Below are positions 1 through 8,867 of a stretch of DNA of 51,524 bases, one piece after another. The stretch lies in NCBI RefSeq assembly GCF_003429565.1, contig NZ_QUAK01000105.1, positions 9,870 through 61,393 on the forward strand, in the 5' to 3' direction. The notes below the pieces were generated by a model that saw nothing but the letters and a program-made list of their open reading frames with translations, did no database searches and was not told where the DNA came from. The DNA is from Streptomyces triticagri. Its GTDB lineage: Bacteria; Actinomycetota; Actinomycetes; Streptomycetales; Streptomycetaceae. The position numbers and the translations under genes are program-made. Positions within the stretch are counted from its first letter, which is position 1, and every line of letters starts with the position of its first letter.

Positions 1-122
1 GGAATCGGGCGCGCGGGTGCGAACCGGGTGTACGGGGAAGGGCAGCGGGGAACACCGCGGCCGCGACCCGGCCGAGGTTGTCCTCGTAGTCGGGGTGTAG
101 GCAGGGCATAGTCAGGGCGCAG

Positions 123-1865
123 TCAGGGCCGCGGCACGTTCCGCAGGTTGGAGCGGGCCATCTGGACCATGCGGCCCACCCCGCCGTCGAGCACGATCTT
201 GCTTGCGGAGAGGGCGAATCCGGTCACCATCTCCGCACTGATCTTCGGCGGGATGGACAGCGCATTGGGGTCGGTCACGACATCGACCAGGGCCGGCCCC
301 TTGTGGCTGAACGCGTCCTTGAGCGCGCCGGCGAGATGCTTCGGCTTCTCCACCCGCACCCCGTACGCCCCCGCCGCCCGCGCGATCGCCGCGTAGTCCG
401 TGCCCTGGTAGGACGTGCCGAACGACGGCAGGCCGGCGACCAGCATCTCCAGATCGACCATGCCGAGCGAGGAGTTGTCGAACAGCACCACCTTCACCGG
501 CAGATCGTGCTGGACGAGGGTGAGGAAGTCACCCATCAGCATGGAGAATCCGCCGTCGCCGGACATCGACACGACCTGCCGGTCACGGTCCACGAACTGC
601 GCGCCGATCGCCTGCGGCAGCGCGTTCGCCATCGAGCCGTGCGAGAACGAACCGATCACGCGTCGCTTGCCGTTGGGGGTGAGATAGCGAGCCGCCCAGA
701 CGTTGCACATCCCGGTGTCGACGGTGAACACGGCGTCGTCCGCAGCCAGTTCGTCCAGTACGGAGGCCACGTACTCGGGGTGGATCGGCACATGCTTGTC
801 CACCTTGCGGGTGTACGCCTTGATCACTCCCTCGAGGGCGTCCGCGTGCTTCTTGAGCATCCGGTCGAGGAACTTGCGGTCCTTCTTCTCCTGCACCCTG
901 GGGATCAGACAGCGCAGCGTCTCGCGCACATCGCCCCAGACCGCGAGGTCGAGCTTGGAGCGCCGGCCCAGATGCTCGGGCCGCACATCGACCTGCACGA
1001 TCTGCACGTCGTCCGGCAGGAACGCGTTGTACGGGAAGTCGGTGCCGAGGAGGATCAGCAGATCGCACTCGTGGGTGGCCTCGTACGCCGCCCCGTAGCC
1101 GAGCAGTCCGCTCATGCCGACGTCGTACGGGTTGTCGTACTGGATCCACTCCTTGCCGCGCAGGGCGTGTCCGACGGGGGACTTGATGCGTTCGGCGAGC
1201 TGCATGACCTCGGCGTGTGCGCCGGCCGTGCCGCTGCCGCAGAAGAGTGTGACGCGCCTGGCACCGTCGATCATCTCGGCGAGGCGGTCGACCTCGGCGT
1301 CGCCCGGGCGCACGGTGGGCCGCGAGGTGACGAGCGCGTGCTCGACGGCGCGGTCGGGTGCGGCCTGTGAGGCGATGTCACCCGGCAGCGTCACGACACT
1401 GACCCCGCCCTGGCCGACCGCGTGCTGGATCGCGGTCTGCAGCAGGCGCGGCATCTGCTGCGGGTTGGAGATCATCTCGCTGTAGTGGGAGCACTCCCGG
1501 AACAGCTGGTCGGGATGGGTCTCCTGGAAGTAGTTCAGCCCGATCTCGCTGGACGGGATGTGCGAGGCGAGGGCGAGCACCGGGGCCATCGAGCGGTGGG
1601 CGTCGTACAGGCCGTTGATCAGGTGCAGGTTCCCCGGGCCGCAGGAGCCGGCGCAGGCCGCCATCCGGCCGGTGACCTGCGCCTCGGCGCCCGCCGCAAA
1701 AGCCGCGGTCTCCTCGTGTCTGACCTGGATCCACTCCATGCCCTTGGTGCGGCGGATCGCGTCGACGACCGGGTTGAGACTGTCGCCGACCACGCCGTAG
1801 AGGCGCTGGACACCGGCTTGCTTCAGGATGTCGACGAACTGCTCGGCGACGTTCTGCTTGGCCAT
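123..1865 (-). CDS. poxB: Pyruvate dehydrogenase (quinone) / pyruvate oxidase, PoxB type
   Basis: Thiamine-diphosphate enzyme of about 580 residues that decarboxylates pyruvate to acetate and passes electrons via FAD to the quinone pool at the membrane. The N-terminal pyrimidine-binding domain has the RHEE active-site glutamate, followed by AGSCGPGNLHLINGLYDA, which closely matches what I recall of Escherichia coli PoxB (572 residues). The central domain is the FAD-binding type. The C-terminal domain has the ThDP/Mg motif GDGGFSMLMGDF about 27 residues before NSSLG. The C-terminal tail (residues ~550-580) is basic and could be the membrane-contacting segment. I chose ATG 1865 because AAGGGGTG lies just upstream; an in-frame ATG at 1916 lacks support. 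An inverted repeat lies immediately upstream. It shares its strand with the next gene but the gap favours a separate promoter. Confidence 0.93.
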   Translation of the reverse strand: MAKQNVAEQFVDILKQAGVQRLYGVVGDSLNPVVDAIRRTKGMEWIQVRHEETAAFAAGAEAQVTGRMAACAGSCGPGNLHLINGLYDAHRSMAPVLALASHIPSSEIGLNYFQETHPDQLFRECSHYSEMISNPQQMPRLLQTAIQHAVGQGGVSVVTLPGDIASQAAPDRAVEHALVTSRPTVRPGDAEVDRLAEMIDGARRVTLFCGSGTAGAHAEVMQLAERIKSPVGHALRGKEWIQYDNPYDVGMSGLLGYGAAYEATHECDLLILLGTDFPYNAFLPDDVQIVQVDVRPEHLGRRSKLDLAVWGDVRETLRCLIPRVQEKKDRKFLDRMLKKHADALEGVIKAYTRKVDKHVPIHPEYVASVLDELAADDAVFTVDTGMCNVWAARYLTPNGKRRVIGSFSHGSMANALPQAIGAQFVDRDRQVVSMSGDGGFSMLMGDFLTLVQHDLPVKVVLFDNSSLGMVDLEMLVAGLPSFGTSYQGTDYAAIARAAGAYGVRVEKPKHLAGALKDAFSHKGPALVDVVTDPNALSIPPKISAEMVTGFALSASKIVLDGGVGRMVQMARSNLRNVPRP

Positions 1866-1880
1866 GGAAGAGCACCCCTT

Positions 1881-1910
1881 GGATCCGACGCACATCGGGA
1901 CTTCGGATCC
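1881..1910. promoter_or_regulatory. Inverted repeat upstream of poxB
   Basis: GGATCCGA (1881-1888) and TCGGATCC (1903-1910) form a perfect 8-bp inverted repeat with a 14-base spacer. It sits between the poxB ribosome site and the stop of the upstream gene. It could be a repressor operator or a 5' UTR hairpin. No regulator can be named from the sequence. Confidence 0.4.
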
Positions 1911-1931
1911 ATCCATTCACGTCCCGGGCCG

Positions 1932-4754
1932 TTACGCCTCCCAGATGGCGCAAGCCGTACGGTCGTCGGCGTAGCCCTTCACCCGGACCTGGGTGTCCGC
2001 GAGGAACTCGGTGAGGCCGGGCGGTCCACCGCCGTGCCAGCGTCCGCCCAGCAGCCCGGGCAGTGCGGGCTCGCCGCGCAGCGGTTCGGCGAGACCTGCC
2101 GTGCACAGCAGCAGGGTGTCACCCGGGCGGGCGACCGAGGCACGGAAGCGGAAGGGCTCGCGCGGGCGCTCGGGGGCCACCGTGCCGTAAGGGGTGGCCG
2201 GTGTGGTGATGCCCAGGTCCATGGTCAGACGGTCACCGTCCGGGGTCTCGCTCGGCGGGTCGCCGATGATGCCGCCGAAGCCGAGCACCGGCTCGCCGGT
2301 GGCCTCGGCGACCGCCGGCTCGATGTCCTGCCAGTCGCCGTCCCGCAGCCGGAAGAGTCCGCCGCCGCCGATGCCGAAGAACACCCGGGTACGGCACTCC
2401 GGATCGGCCGGCAGCAGCAGGCAGCGCAGGCTGGTCGCCGCGTACTCCTCGGGTTCCAGGCCCAGTTCGGCCGCGCCGGCGCGGAGCTTGCCGAGGCTGT
2501 GGTCGGTGAGCCGGTGCAGTCCCGATTTGAGGTCGGCGCGGCGGGCGGCCCGCAGGTCCTCGGCGAGGCGCAGGTGGCTGCGGCCCACGGCCCGTCCGAT
2601 CCAGCGGCAGGCCTCGGCGGCGGCCCGGTGCGCGCCGGCGGTGGCGCGGGCGCCGGTCGCCATGGCGACCAGGACGAGGGCGCTGTCGCCGGTGCCGAAG
2701 CGGGCGGTGAGCAGGGAGTCCCGGCGGGGTTCGCCGCGGTAGCGGGCGGAGTCGCCGCGCACGGAGGCGGCCCGCAGGGTCCACGGTCCGTAGGTCGCCC
2801 CGTCCAGGACGGTGTCGGCGACCAGGTCGGCGAGTGCGTCCGGCTCGGCGGTGGGCAGTGCGGTGGGCTCGGCGGCGTAGGTGGGCGGGCGGTCGCCGAC
2901 GTGGCCGACGGCGGGTCGGGCGGGCCCGGCGGCAGCGGGCGCGTCCGACGGGAGCCGCGAGGCGGGTACGTCGATGCGGCGCGGCTCGGTGGAGGCGTCG
3001 GTGCGGGGGGCTCTCTCCGCCTCCCGCCCTGCGCCGCGGCTGCCGCCTCCCGGCGCCGCGAAGAATCCGGTCGCTTCGGTGGTACGGCCCGGAGCATCCT
3101 CGGCCCGGTCGGCGCCCCGAGGATCGGGTGCGCCGCCACCCGAGTCCGCACTGCTCGTGCCGAGCGGCCCCTTGCCCCGCGCCACGCCCGCGGACGGTTC
3201 TCCGCCTCCGGCGTCCCGGCCGGGCGGGGCAGCGTCGGCGTCCGACACCCCGAAAGAGCCCGAGACCCCGGTCCTACGACCCGACGCCACCTCATCCGCA
3301 CGGGACGACTGCGCACTGCGGCCCGAAACGGACCCACCCGAAGAAGGCACCTCCGGTCCGGCGCCCGCGACACCCCGCGCCCCGAATCCGCCGGCCGCCC
3401 CACGCACAGGACCCGGAGCCGACTCGCCCCGGTCGCCGTCCCCCGACGTCGGAGCCCGACCCGACGGCGGCTCATCGGCTCCCGAATCGCGACCAGGCGG
3501 ATCCGGCAACGCGAAGATCGCGGTCGCCTCGCCCTCGCTCCTCGGCACCTCGGAGTCCAGGTCCGCGGACCTGGACGACGCGTCCCGGCCCCTGGACGTA
3601 TCGGCTGTCCCGACGGGCGGATCGGACACCGGGTCCGGCGGCCGTGGCCCGGCGTCGTCGTCCCGGCGCGACCGGGCACCGCTGCCCGGAGCAGGGCCGT
3701 CCGGCGCGGATCCGCCGGCGCCGCCACCGTCCGGCGCCTCGGCAGGACCACTCGCGCCGGCGCTTCGGCTCGGAGGCGCGCCCTCCCGGAAAGGGCCGGA
3801 CGCAAGCTCGTCGGGGCTGCCGCCCGGCAGGGAGGACGCGGCATCCGGTACGGCGAAGAAGGAGGTCGCATCAGGGGCGGGAGGTGGCGGCGCGGGCCCG
3901 TCGCCCGGCGGTGGGACGTCAGCCGCGGACGGGTCCGCCGCTCCGGGGTCGACGCGGTCGGGAGAATGCGCCGGCGTGGAGCCCCCCGGCGGAGCCGACT
4001 CCCGGGGAGCGGAGTCCGGGACTGGCGGACCGAAGGCGTTCAGGGGGGCGGAGTCCGGGCGGTGGGTGGTCCCGGCGTCCGGGCCGAAGTCCGGGTGCGG
4101 GGTGGTGTCCACGTCCGGGGGGCCGACCGGGTCGCCGGCGATACGAGGCGGCTCCGTGGACGGTGTCCGGTCGGCCGGCCGGTGACGGTCGGCCGCGGAC
4201 GGCCCGGGTTCGCCGGGCCGGAGCACCGGCGGCGGAGGGCCGAAGGTGGTCGGGTGGTGGTCCTGGTCCGGCGCGGACCAGGGGGCGCGCGGTACGTACG
4301 GCGCGCGGGCGGGGGCCGAAGTGTCCTGCTCCGGCGGCGACTTGGGGCTGTGCGGTAACGAAGGCGGCGCGACGTCCCGAGGGTCCTGCGGACGGTGCGC
4401 CGCTGGGTCGGCGTACGGATCCGGACGCTGCGCAGGGGGCGGCGCCGCGGACCCGTCCGAGCCCGGTCCCGAGCTCCGGCCGGGCGAGGCGGCCCCCAGC
4501 GGGGGCCAGGCGCGCTCGCCCGCGGACGGCCCGCGCGGTGGTGTCGGATCAGGCTCGGGCGCAGTGGGCCGTGGCGGGCTCGCCGGCGCCCCGTGCCCGG
4601 CCTCGGCGATGTCCGCCGCGGAGGCGTACCGGTCGTCGATGGTGTCCCCCGCACCGGCCGGCCCCGTGTCGTCGGCCGAACCGTCGTACAGCTGCAGCCA
4701 CCAGTCGTCCCCTCGGTCCGAGGTGCCGGTGTGCCTGTCCCCCTGCTGACTCAT
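1932..4754 (-). CDS. Proline-rich protein with C-terminal PP2C-like (probably degenerate) phosphatase domain
   Basis: Protein of 940 residues in three parts. The N-terminus (1-45) carries a compact aromatic motif, DDWWLQLYDG. Residues ~50-635 are low-complexity Pro/Ala/Gly/Asp/Ser sequence, predicted disordered. Residues ~638-940 resemble the PP2C-type phosphatases common in Streptomyces: an early RGDSARYRGEPRRD block and a terminal YADDRTACAIWEA block that would supply the last metal aspartates. The usual central VADG(M/H)G metal motif reads VAMATGAR here, so one conserved metal-binding aspartate is missing. The domain may therefore bind or regulate rather than catalyse. No transmembrane segment is evident. 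ATG 4754 was chosen because MSQQ begins the conserved-looking part; the AAGGGC ahead of it is close and weak. Function is inferred only. Confidence 0.75.
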   Translation of the reverse strand: MSQQGDRHTGTSDRGDDWWLQLYDGSADDTGPAGAGDTIDDRYASAADIAEAGHGAPASPPRPTAPEPDPTPPRGPSAGERAWPPLGAASPGRSSGPGSDGSAAPPPAQRPDPYADPAAHRPQDPRDVAPPSLPHSPKSPPEQDTSAPARAPYVPRAPWSAPDQDHHPTTFGPPPPVLRPGEPGPSAADRHRPADRTPSTEPPRIAGDPVGPPDVDTTPHPDFGPDAGTTHRPDSAPLNAFGPPVPDSAPRESAPPGGSTPAHSPDRVDPGAADPSAADVPPPGDGPAPPPPAPDATSFFAVPDAASSLPGGSPDELASGPFREGAPPSRSAGASGPAEAPDGGGAGGSAPDGPAPGSGARSRRDDDAGPRPPDPVSDPPVGTADTSRGRDASSRSADLDSEVPRSEGEATAIFALPDPPGRDSGADEPPSGRAPTSGDGDRGESAPGPVRGAAGGFGARGVAGAGPEVPSSGGSVSGRSAQSSRADEVASGRRTGVSGSFGVSDADAAPPGRDAGGGEPSAGVARGKGPLGTSSADSGGGAPDPRGADRAEDAPGRTTEATGFFAAPGGGSRGAGREAERAPRTDASTEPRRIDVPASRLPSDAPAAAGPARPAVGHVGDRPPTYAAEPTALPTAEPDALADLVADTVLDGATYGPWTLRAASVRGDSARYRGEPRRDSLLTARFGTGDSALVLVAMATGARATAGAHRAAAEACRWIGRAVGRSHLRLAEDLRAARRADLKSGLHRLTDHSLGKLRAGAAELGLEPEEYAATSLRCLLLPADPECRTRVFFGIGGGGLFRLRDGDWQDIEPAVAEATGEPVLGFGGIIGDPPSETPDGDRLTMDLGITTPATPYGTVAPERPREPFRFRASVARPGDTLLLCTAGLAEPLRGEPALPGLLGGRWHGGGPPGLTEFLADTQVRVKGYADDRTACAIWEA

Positions 4755-4836
4755 GCCCTTATTGTCCACCGTCGGCGGCGCGCGAAAACGGGGCATCCGG
4801 AAAAACCCACCCTCGAACACACCCGCACACCCGGAA

Positions 4837-4884
4837 GGTCCGCCGGACGCCCCCACCCCCCACGGGAAGGACGCCCGACGGACC
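4837..4884 (-). terminator. Putative terminator after the subtilase gene
   Basis: GGTCCGCCGGACG (4837-4849) and CGCCCGACGGACC (4872-4884) can pair at 11 of 13 positions. The hairpin lies downstream of the leftward subtilase stop and upstream of the next leftward start. There is no T-run, which is usual in Streptomyces. Confidence 0.4.
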
Positions 4885-4937
4885 GGTCGTCCGCACACGA
4901 GCCCCAGGTGCGGCCCGCGACGATGCCCTGATACGGC

Positions 4938-7900
4938 CTACCGCACGTCGTACGCGCGCGCCACGGTCTGGCGCACGGAATTGCCGTCCGCGTCGGTGAG
5001 TTCGGTCCTCAGCCAGACCTTCTCACCGGACGCCCCGGCGTGGTCCACGGTGGCCGTGGCGCTCCTGCCGTGCACGGAGACCTCGGCCTCGGTCCAGGTC
5101 TCGCCCTCGTCGTAGGAGTACGCGAGGGACGCGGACTTGACGGTTCGGGGCGTATGGCCCGCATGCCCCGTGGCGGTGAGGCGAATGCGCTGACCGTCCT
5201 CGGCGGCCAGCGTCTTCAGGCCGTCCTCGGGCAGCGCGTAGTGCGGGAAGAGGATCGGCAGCGGCTGCGAGTACTGCGCCGGGTCGGCCTTCGAGCGGAA
5301 GGTCCAGGCCGTGTCGACGGAGGTGGACCGCTGCCAGACCTCCGCGGGCGCGCCGGTCTTGGTGATGTGCTGGCGCAGTTCGTACGTGCCCGGGTCGGCC
5401 GGTACGTCGAACACGCCGAACGGATAGGAGCTGCTGCCGATCTCCTCGCCGTCCCGGGACAGCTTCAGGTTCCCGATGTCGCCGAACGACCCCGCCTCCG
5501 CGTGGTGCGTGCCGTCGCCCCACATCGCCGCCGAGAAGCCGATCAGGTTCGCCTGCCGCTCGGCGACCAGAGCCGGTTCGCCGTCCGTGTCGCGCGGTGC
5601 GGTCGGGGCGATCACGGAGTCGTACCAGCTCTCCTTGCGCTGCTGCCCCTGCCGGTAGGTGCGTTGACGGTCGATCATGAACTCGCCGAAGGGGAAGCTG
5701 CTGGAGACCACGTGGTCCCAGGCCGTGCTGCCCGGTGTGTAGAACTCGGTGCGTTCACCGGGCACCGGCACCGCGTCCGCGGAGCCGAGGAAGACGCTGC
5801 TGCCGTCGGGGCGGTAGGCCGCGGTGCTGTCCAGGTAGTCGGTGCTCACGCCCATCGCGTGGTACGTCGAAGTGGCCTTCGCCAGACGGCTGTCGCGGTC
5901 GCGGTAGGTGCGGTCCGAGTGGACGGGGCCGTCCTCGGTGTGGCCGAGGTTGTAGACGTACGGACTGGTGGACTCGGCCTGCCAGCGGAGGGTCACCGGG
6001 CCGTCGCCGAGCCGTTCGGCGAGGTCGCGGGCCTCGGTCCGTTCCAGCGCGAGGACCGGGAGCGGTGCTCCGGTGAGGCCGGCGGCGGGCTGCCAGCGGC
6101 CGGGGGCGTCGCGGTGCAGGACGACGCCCTCGGCACCGGCCTTCTCGGCGTCCCGGGCGACGGTGGCGGCCGAGCCGTCCTCGCCGAGCTTCACCAGGGC
6201 GAGCTTGGACTCGACGCCCGCGTCGGCGAGTTCGTCCGGGGTTCCGCCGCCCGCGTCCACGAGGGGGGCCTTGCCGGTGCCGTCCAGGTTCGCCGATCCG
6301 GTGCCGGCGGGTACGGGATGCAGGTCCGGCCCGCCGTCGACCGCGAACTCCTCGATGAGCGGGGCGTATTGCCGCCAGTAGCTGCCGAATTCGAAGTCGC
6401 CGTCGTCCGCCCGGCCTGCCACCGAGGCGTAGTAGGCATTGACGGTGGGCCCTGCGGCCAGCGATCCGGCGTGCAGCCAAGTGTCGTCCCAGGTACGGGA
6501 GAAGGCGAGGGTAGCGTCGCGTGTCTCGGTGGGCCGGTCGGTGGCGACCTTCAGACGGTGGGCCTGGCGCGCGTCGAGGACGACGGCGGTGTCCTTCTTC
6601 AACTCCAGTTGCGGGCGCCCGAGATACGTGACCGAGTCGGTCAGCGCGGCATCCGGGTCCGCCGCACCGGCGTCGGGGGTGGTGACGAAGCTGGACAGGA
6701 AGTAGCTGCCGGGCCGCAGGCGGTACGTCTGGTCGGTCGCGCCCTCGTTGAAGCGGCGCTCGCCCTCGGCGGTGTCGGTGCCGATCACGTCGAGCGAGGA
6801 GGCGCCGGCGGCCGGGGCGCCCGCACGGTCGACGAGCTTGACCCGCAGCGTCACGGTCTCGGGCTGCACGTACAGGGCGAAGGGGGTGGAGACCGCAACT
6901 CCCTTTGCCTTGGCCCGGATCCGTCCGGTGATGTCGCCGTACTGTGCGCGCTCGAGGCGGGCGGTCGGGTCGACGGCGAGAGGGACGCGGACGGTGCCAC
7001 CGGGCGCGACGGTCACCTTGCGGTCGCCGAGCTTCGCCGGCTTCGAGCGGACCCTCGAGCCGTCGTTGCCCGTGACGTCCTCGACGGACAGGGACAGCGT
7101 GACCGGCTTGTCTCCGGTGTTGGTGTAGGGCACCTCGACGGTGGTGCGATCGCTGGGATCCTGCGGCCAGTTGAAGGAGCCGCCCTGGATCGCGGGCGCG
7201 CCGAGGACGGTGGCGTCGGTAGCGGCCGCGACGTCGAGACGGCCGCCGCCGGTCTCCCGCACATCGCCCGGCACCTCGGCGTCCGCGGAGCCGACGAGGG
7301 CGGCCTTCAACTGCCTCGGCGAGTAGTCCGGGTGACGCTGTTTCAGGATCGCTGCCGCGCCCGCGACATGGGGCGCCGCCATCGACGTACCGGACATCGA
7401 CTGGTACGCCTGGGCGTCCCGGCCGCCGGCGGCCGCCGCGGAGATCGCCACGCCGGGAGCGGCGATCTCCGGCTTCAGGGTGTGCGTGCCGGCTGCCGGT
7501 CCGCGGCTGGAGAACGGGGCGGTGGTGTCGTCACGGTCGACGGCGCCGACGGTGAGCACTCCGGGGGTGCAGCCGGGCGAGGAGACCGTGTTGTGCGAGG
7601 GCCCCAGGTTTCCGGCCGCGACGACGAACAACGTGTCGGACTCTGCGGCGAGTTGCTCGGCCGCGGCGCTCATCGGGTCGGTGCAGTCGGTGGGTTCGGG
7701 ACTGCCGAGGCTCATCGAGACGACGTCGGCCTGCTGCTCGACGGCCCACTCCATACCGGCGATGATCCATGAATCCTGCCCGTAGCCCTGGTCGTTGAGG
7801 ACCTTGCCGTTGAGCAGGTCGGTGCCGGGTGCCACGCCCTTCTTGGCGCCGTCGCTCGCCGCTCCGGAGCCGCCGACGGTGGAGCTGGTGTGGGTGCCGT

Positions 7901-8720
7901 GGCCCTGGTTGTCCTCGGTGCCGCCGGAGTCGGTGAAGTTCTTCTCGGCGGTGATCCGGCCGTCCAGATCCGGGTGCCCGGCGTCGGCGCCGGTGTCGAG
8001 CACGGCGACCTTGGTGCCCTTGCCGTCGTAGCCGGCCGCCCAGGCCTCGGGGGCGTGCACCTGCTTGGTGGAACGGTCGAGATTCGTCTCCACCCGACCG
8101 TCCAGCCAGAGCTTCTGCAGACCTTCGGTGGTACGGGACTTGGCGCCCGCGCCGGCGCCGGTGACCGCGGACCAGAAGTCGGCCGCCTTCTTCTTGTCCG
8201 CCTCGAGGGCGACACCGCCCACCGGTTCGAGGACCAGGGTCCGGGTGGCGCCGCGCGGGGCGGCGGGCGCGGAGCGTGCCACGTCGACGGACTTGTCGTA
8301 GACGGCGATCAGCGGCAGGGCCTCGGCGTGGGCGTCGTCGTATCCCTGCCGCACCAGGCCCGTGACATTGAAGAGTTGCTCGTCGACCAGGCCCTCGGCG
8401 ATCGCGGCGGCGGCGCCCTCCGGGTAGACGTACAGGTCGTCGCCGGACTGACGGGTCCCGAGCAGCGGACGGCTGCCGTCGGCGCGCGGCAGCGCGGTGG
8501 CCGCACTGCGGCCCGCGGAGTCGGTGGTCACCAGGACGCGGTCGCCGGTGACGAGGGTGACGGTGGCCCGCTGCTCGACCGCGCCCGCGGCCTCGCTGCC
8601 CACCAGAGGTCTCGATTCCGGTTCGTCCCCGCCGGGCGCTGCGGCGGACGGTACGGCCAGAGTGATCGCCAAGGCCGCGGCGGTGGCCGTACCCAGGACG
8701 GTCCGGGTTCTCGCGCGCAT
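4938..8720 (-). CDS. Secreted S8 family serine peptidase (subtilisin-like)
   Basis: Exported protease of 1260 residues. A Sec-type signal peptide (basic start, hydrophobic stretch, AAA near residue 28) is followed by an inhibitor-like propeptide to about residue 220. The catalytic domain has Asp242 in AVLDTGAD, His274 in GHGTHTSS and Ser446 in SGTSMAAPHVAG, giving an intact triad. A PA-like insert and several beta-rich domains form the long C-terminus, typical of the large Streptomyces subtilases. ATG 8720 is preceded by GGGGAGA; an upstream in-frame ATG at 8864 would precede the signal peptide and run into the divergent gene. It is transcribed away from the TrmB/LuxR-type regulator, which may control it. 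The substrate is not predictable. Confidence 0.95.
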   Translation of the reverse strand: MRARTRTVLGTATAAALAITLAVPSAAAPGGDEPESRPLVGSEAAGAVEQRATVTLVTGDRVLVTTDSAGRSAATALPRADGSRPLLGTRQSGDDLYVYPEGAAAAIAEGLVDEQLFNVTGLVRQGYDDAHAEALPLIAVYDKSVDVARSAPAAPRGATRTLVLEPVGGVALEADKKKAADFWSAVTGAGAGAKSRTTEGLQKLWLDGRVETNLDRSTKQVHAPEAWAAGYDGKGTKVAVLDTGADAGHPDLDGRITAEKNFTDSGGTEDNQGHGTHTSSTVGGSGAASDGAKKGVAPGTDLLNGKVLNDQGYGQDSWIIAGMEWAVEQQADVVSMSLGSPEPTDCTDPMSAAAEQLAAESDTLFVVAAGNLGPSHNTVSSPGCTPGVLTVGAVDRDDTTAPFSSRGPAAGTHTLKPEIAAPGVAISAAAAGGRDAQAYQSMSGTSMAAPHVAGAAAILKQRHPDYSPRQLKAALVGSADAEVPGDVRETGGGRLDVAAATDATVLGAPAIQGGSFNWPQDPSDRTTVEVPYTNTGDKPVTLSLSVEDVTGNDGSRVRSKPAKLGDRKVTVAPGGTVRVPLAVDPTARLERAQYGDITGRIRAKAKGVAVSTPFALYVQPETVTLRVKLVDRAGAPAAGASSLDVIGTDTAEGERRFNEGATDQTYRLRPGSYFLSSFVTTPDAGAADPDAALTDSVTYLGRPQLELKKDTAVVLDARQAHRLKVATDRPTETRDATLAFSRTWDDTWLHAGSLAAGPTVNAYYASVAGRADDGDFEFGSYWRQYAPLIEEFAVDGGPDLHPVPAGTGSANLDGTGKAPLVDAGGGTPDELADAGVESKLALVKLGEDGSAATVARDAEKAGAEGVVLHRDAPGRWQPAAGLTGAPLPVLALERTEARDLAERLGDGPVTLRWQAESTSPYVYNLGHTEDGPVHSDRTYRDRDSRLAKATSTYHAMGVSTDYLDSTAAYRPDGSSVFLGSADAVPVPGERTEFYTPGSTAWDHVVSSSFPFGEFMIDRQRTYRQGQQRKESWYDSVIAPTAPRDTDGEPALVAERQANLIGFSAAMWGDGTHHAEAGSFGDIGNLKLSRDGEEIGSSSYPFGVFDVPADPGTYELRQHITKTGAPAEVWQRSTSVDTAWTFRSKADPAQYSQPLPILFPHYALPEDGLKTLAAEDGQRIRLTATGHAGHTPRTVKSASLAYSYDEGETWTEAEVSVHGRSATATVDHAGASGEKVWLRTELTDADGNSVRQTVARAYDVR

Positions 8721-8803
8721 CGGTCTCCCCCACTCGAGTCTGCGGTGGCGACACATTGGCAGAGAGACGGGTGGTGCAGGGATGATGTGCCGAGGCGGGT
8801 TTG

Positions 8804-8829
8804 CGCCGTGGCTGTTTCCCGCCACGGCG
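8804..8829. promoter_or_regulatory. 9-bp inverted repeat in the subtilase/regulator divergent promoter
   Basis: CGCCGTGGC (8804-8812) and GCCACGGCG (8821-8829) are perfect inverted copies separated by the 8 bases TGTTTCCC. They lie in the 147-bp region between the divergent subtilase and regulator genes. This could be an operator for the adjacent regulator or a hairpin in its leader. Confidence 0.4.
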
Positions 8830-8867
8830 GGCACCCGCAGGGGCGGCACCGGGGAGGGACGCACGTG

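Noticed and set aside
1..122. Partial gene at the left edge
   Set aside because: The 122 bases show only short G/C-rich direct repeats (such as CAGGGC) and no convincing coding signal; too short to decide.
1422..7772. Very long plus-strand open frames opposite poxB, the PP2C-like gene and the subtilase
   Set aside because: Low-complexity Arg/Gly/Ala translations without domains or ribosome sites; opposite-strand products are clear families.
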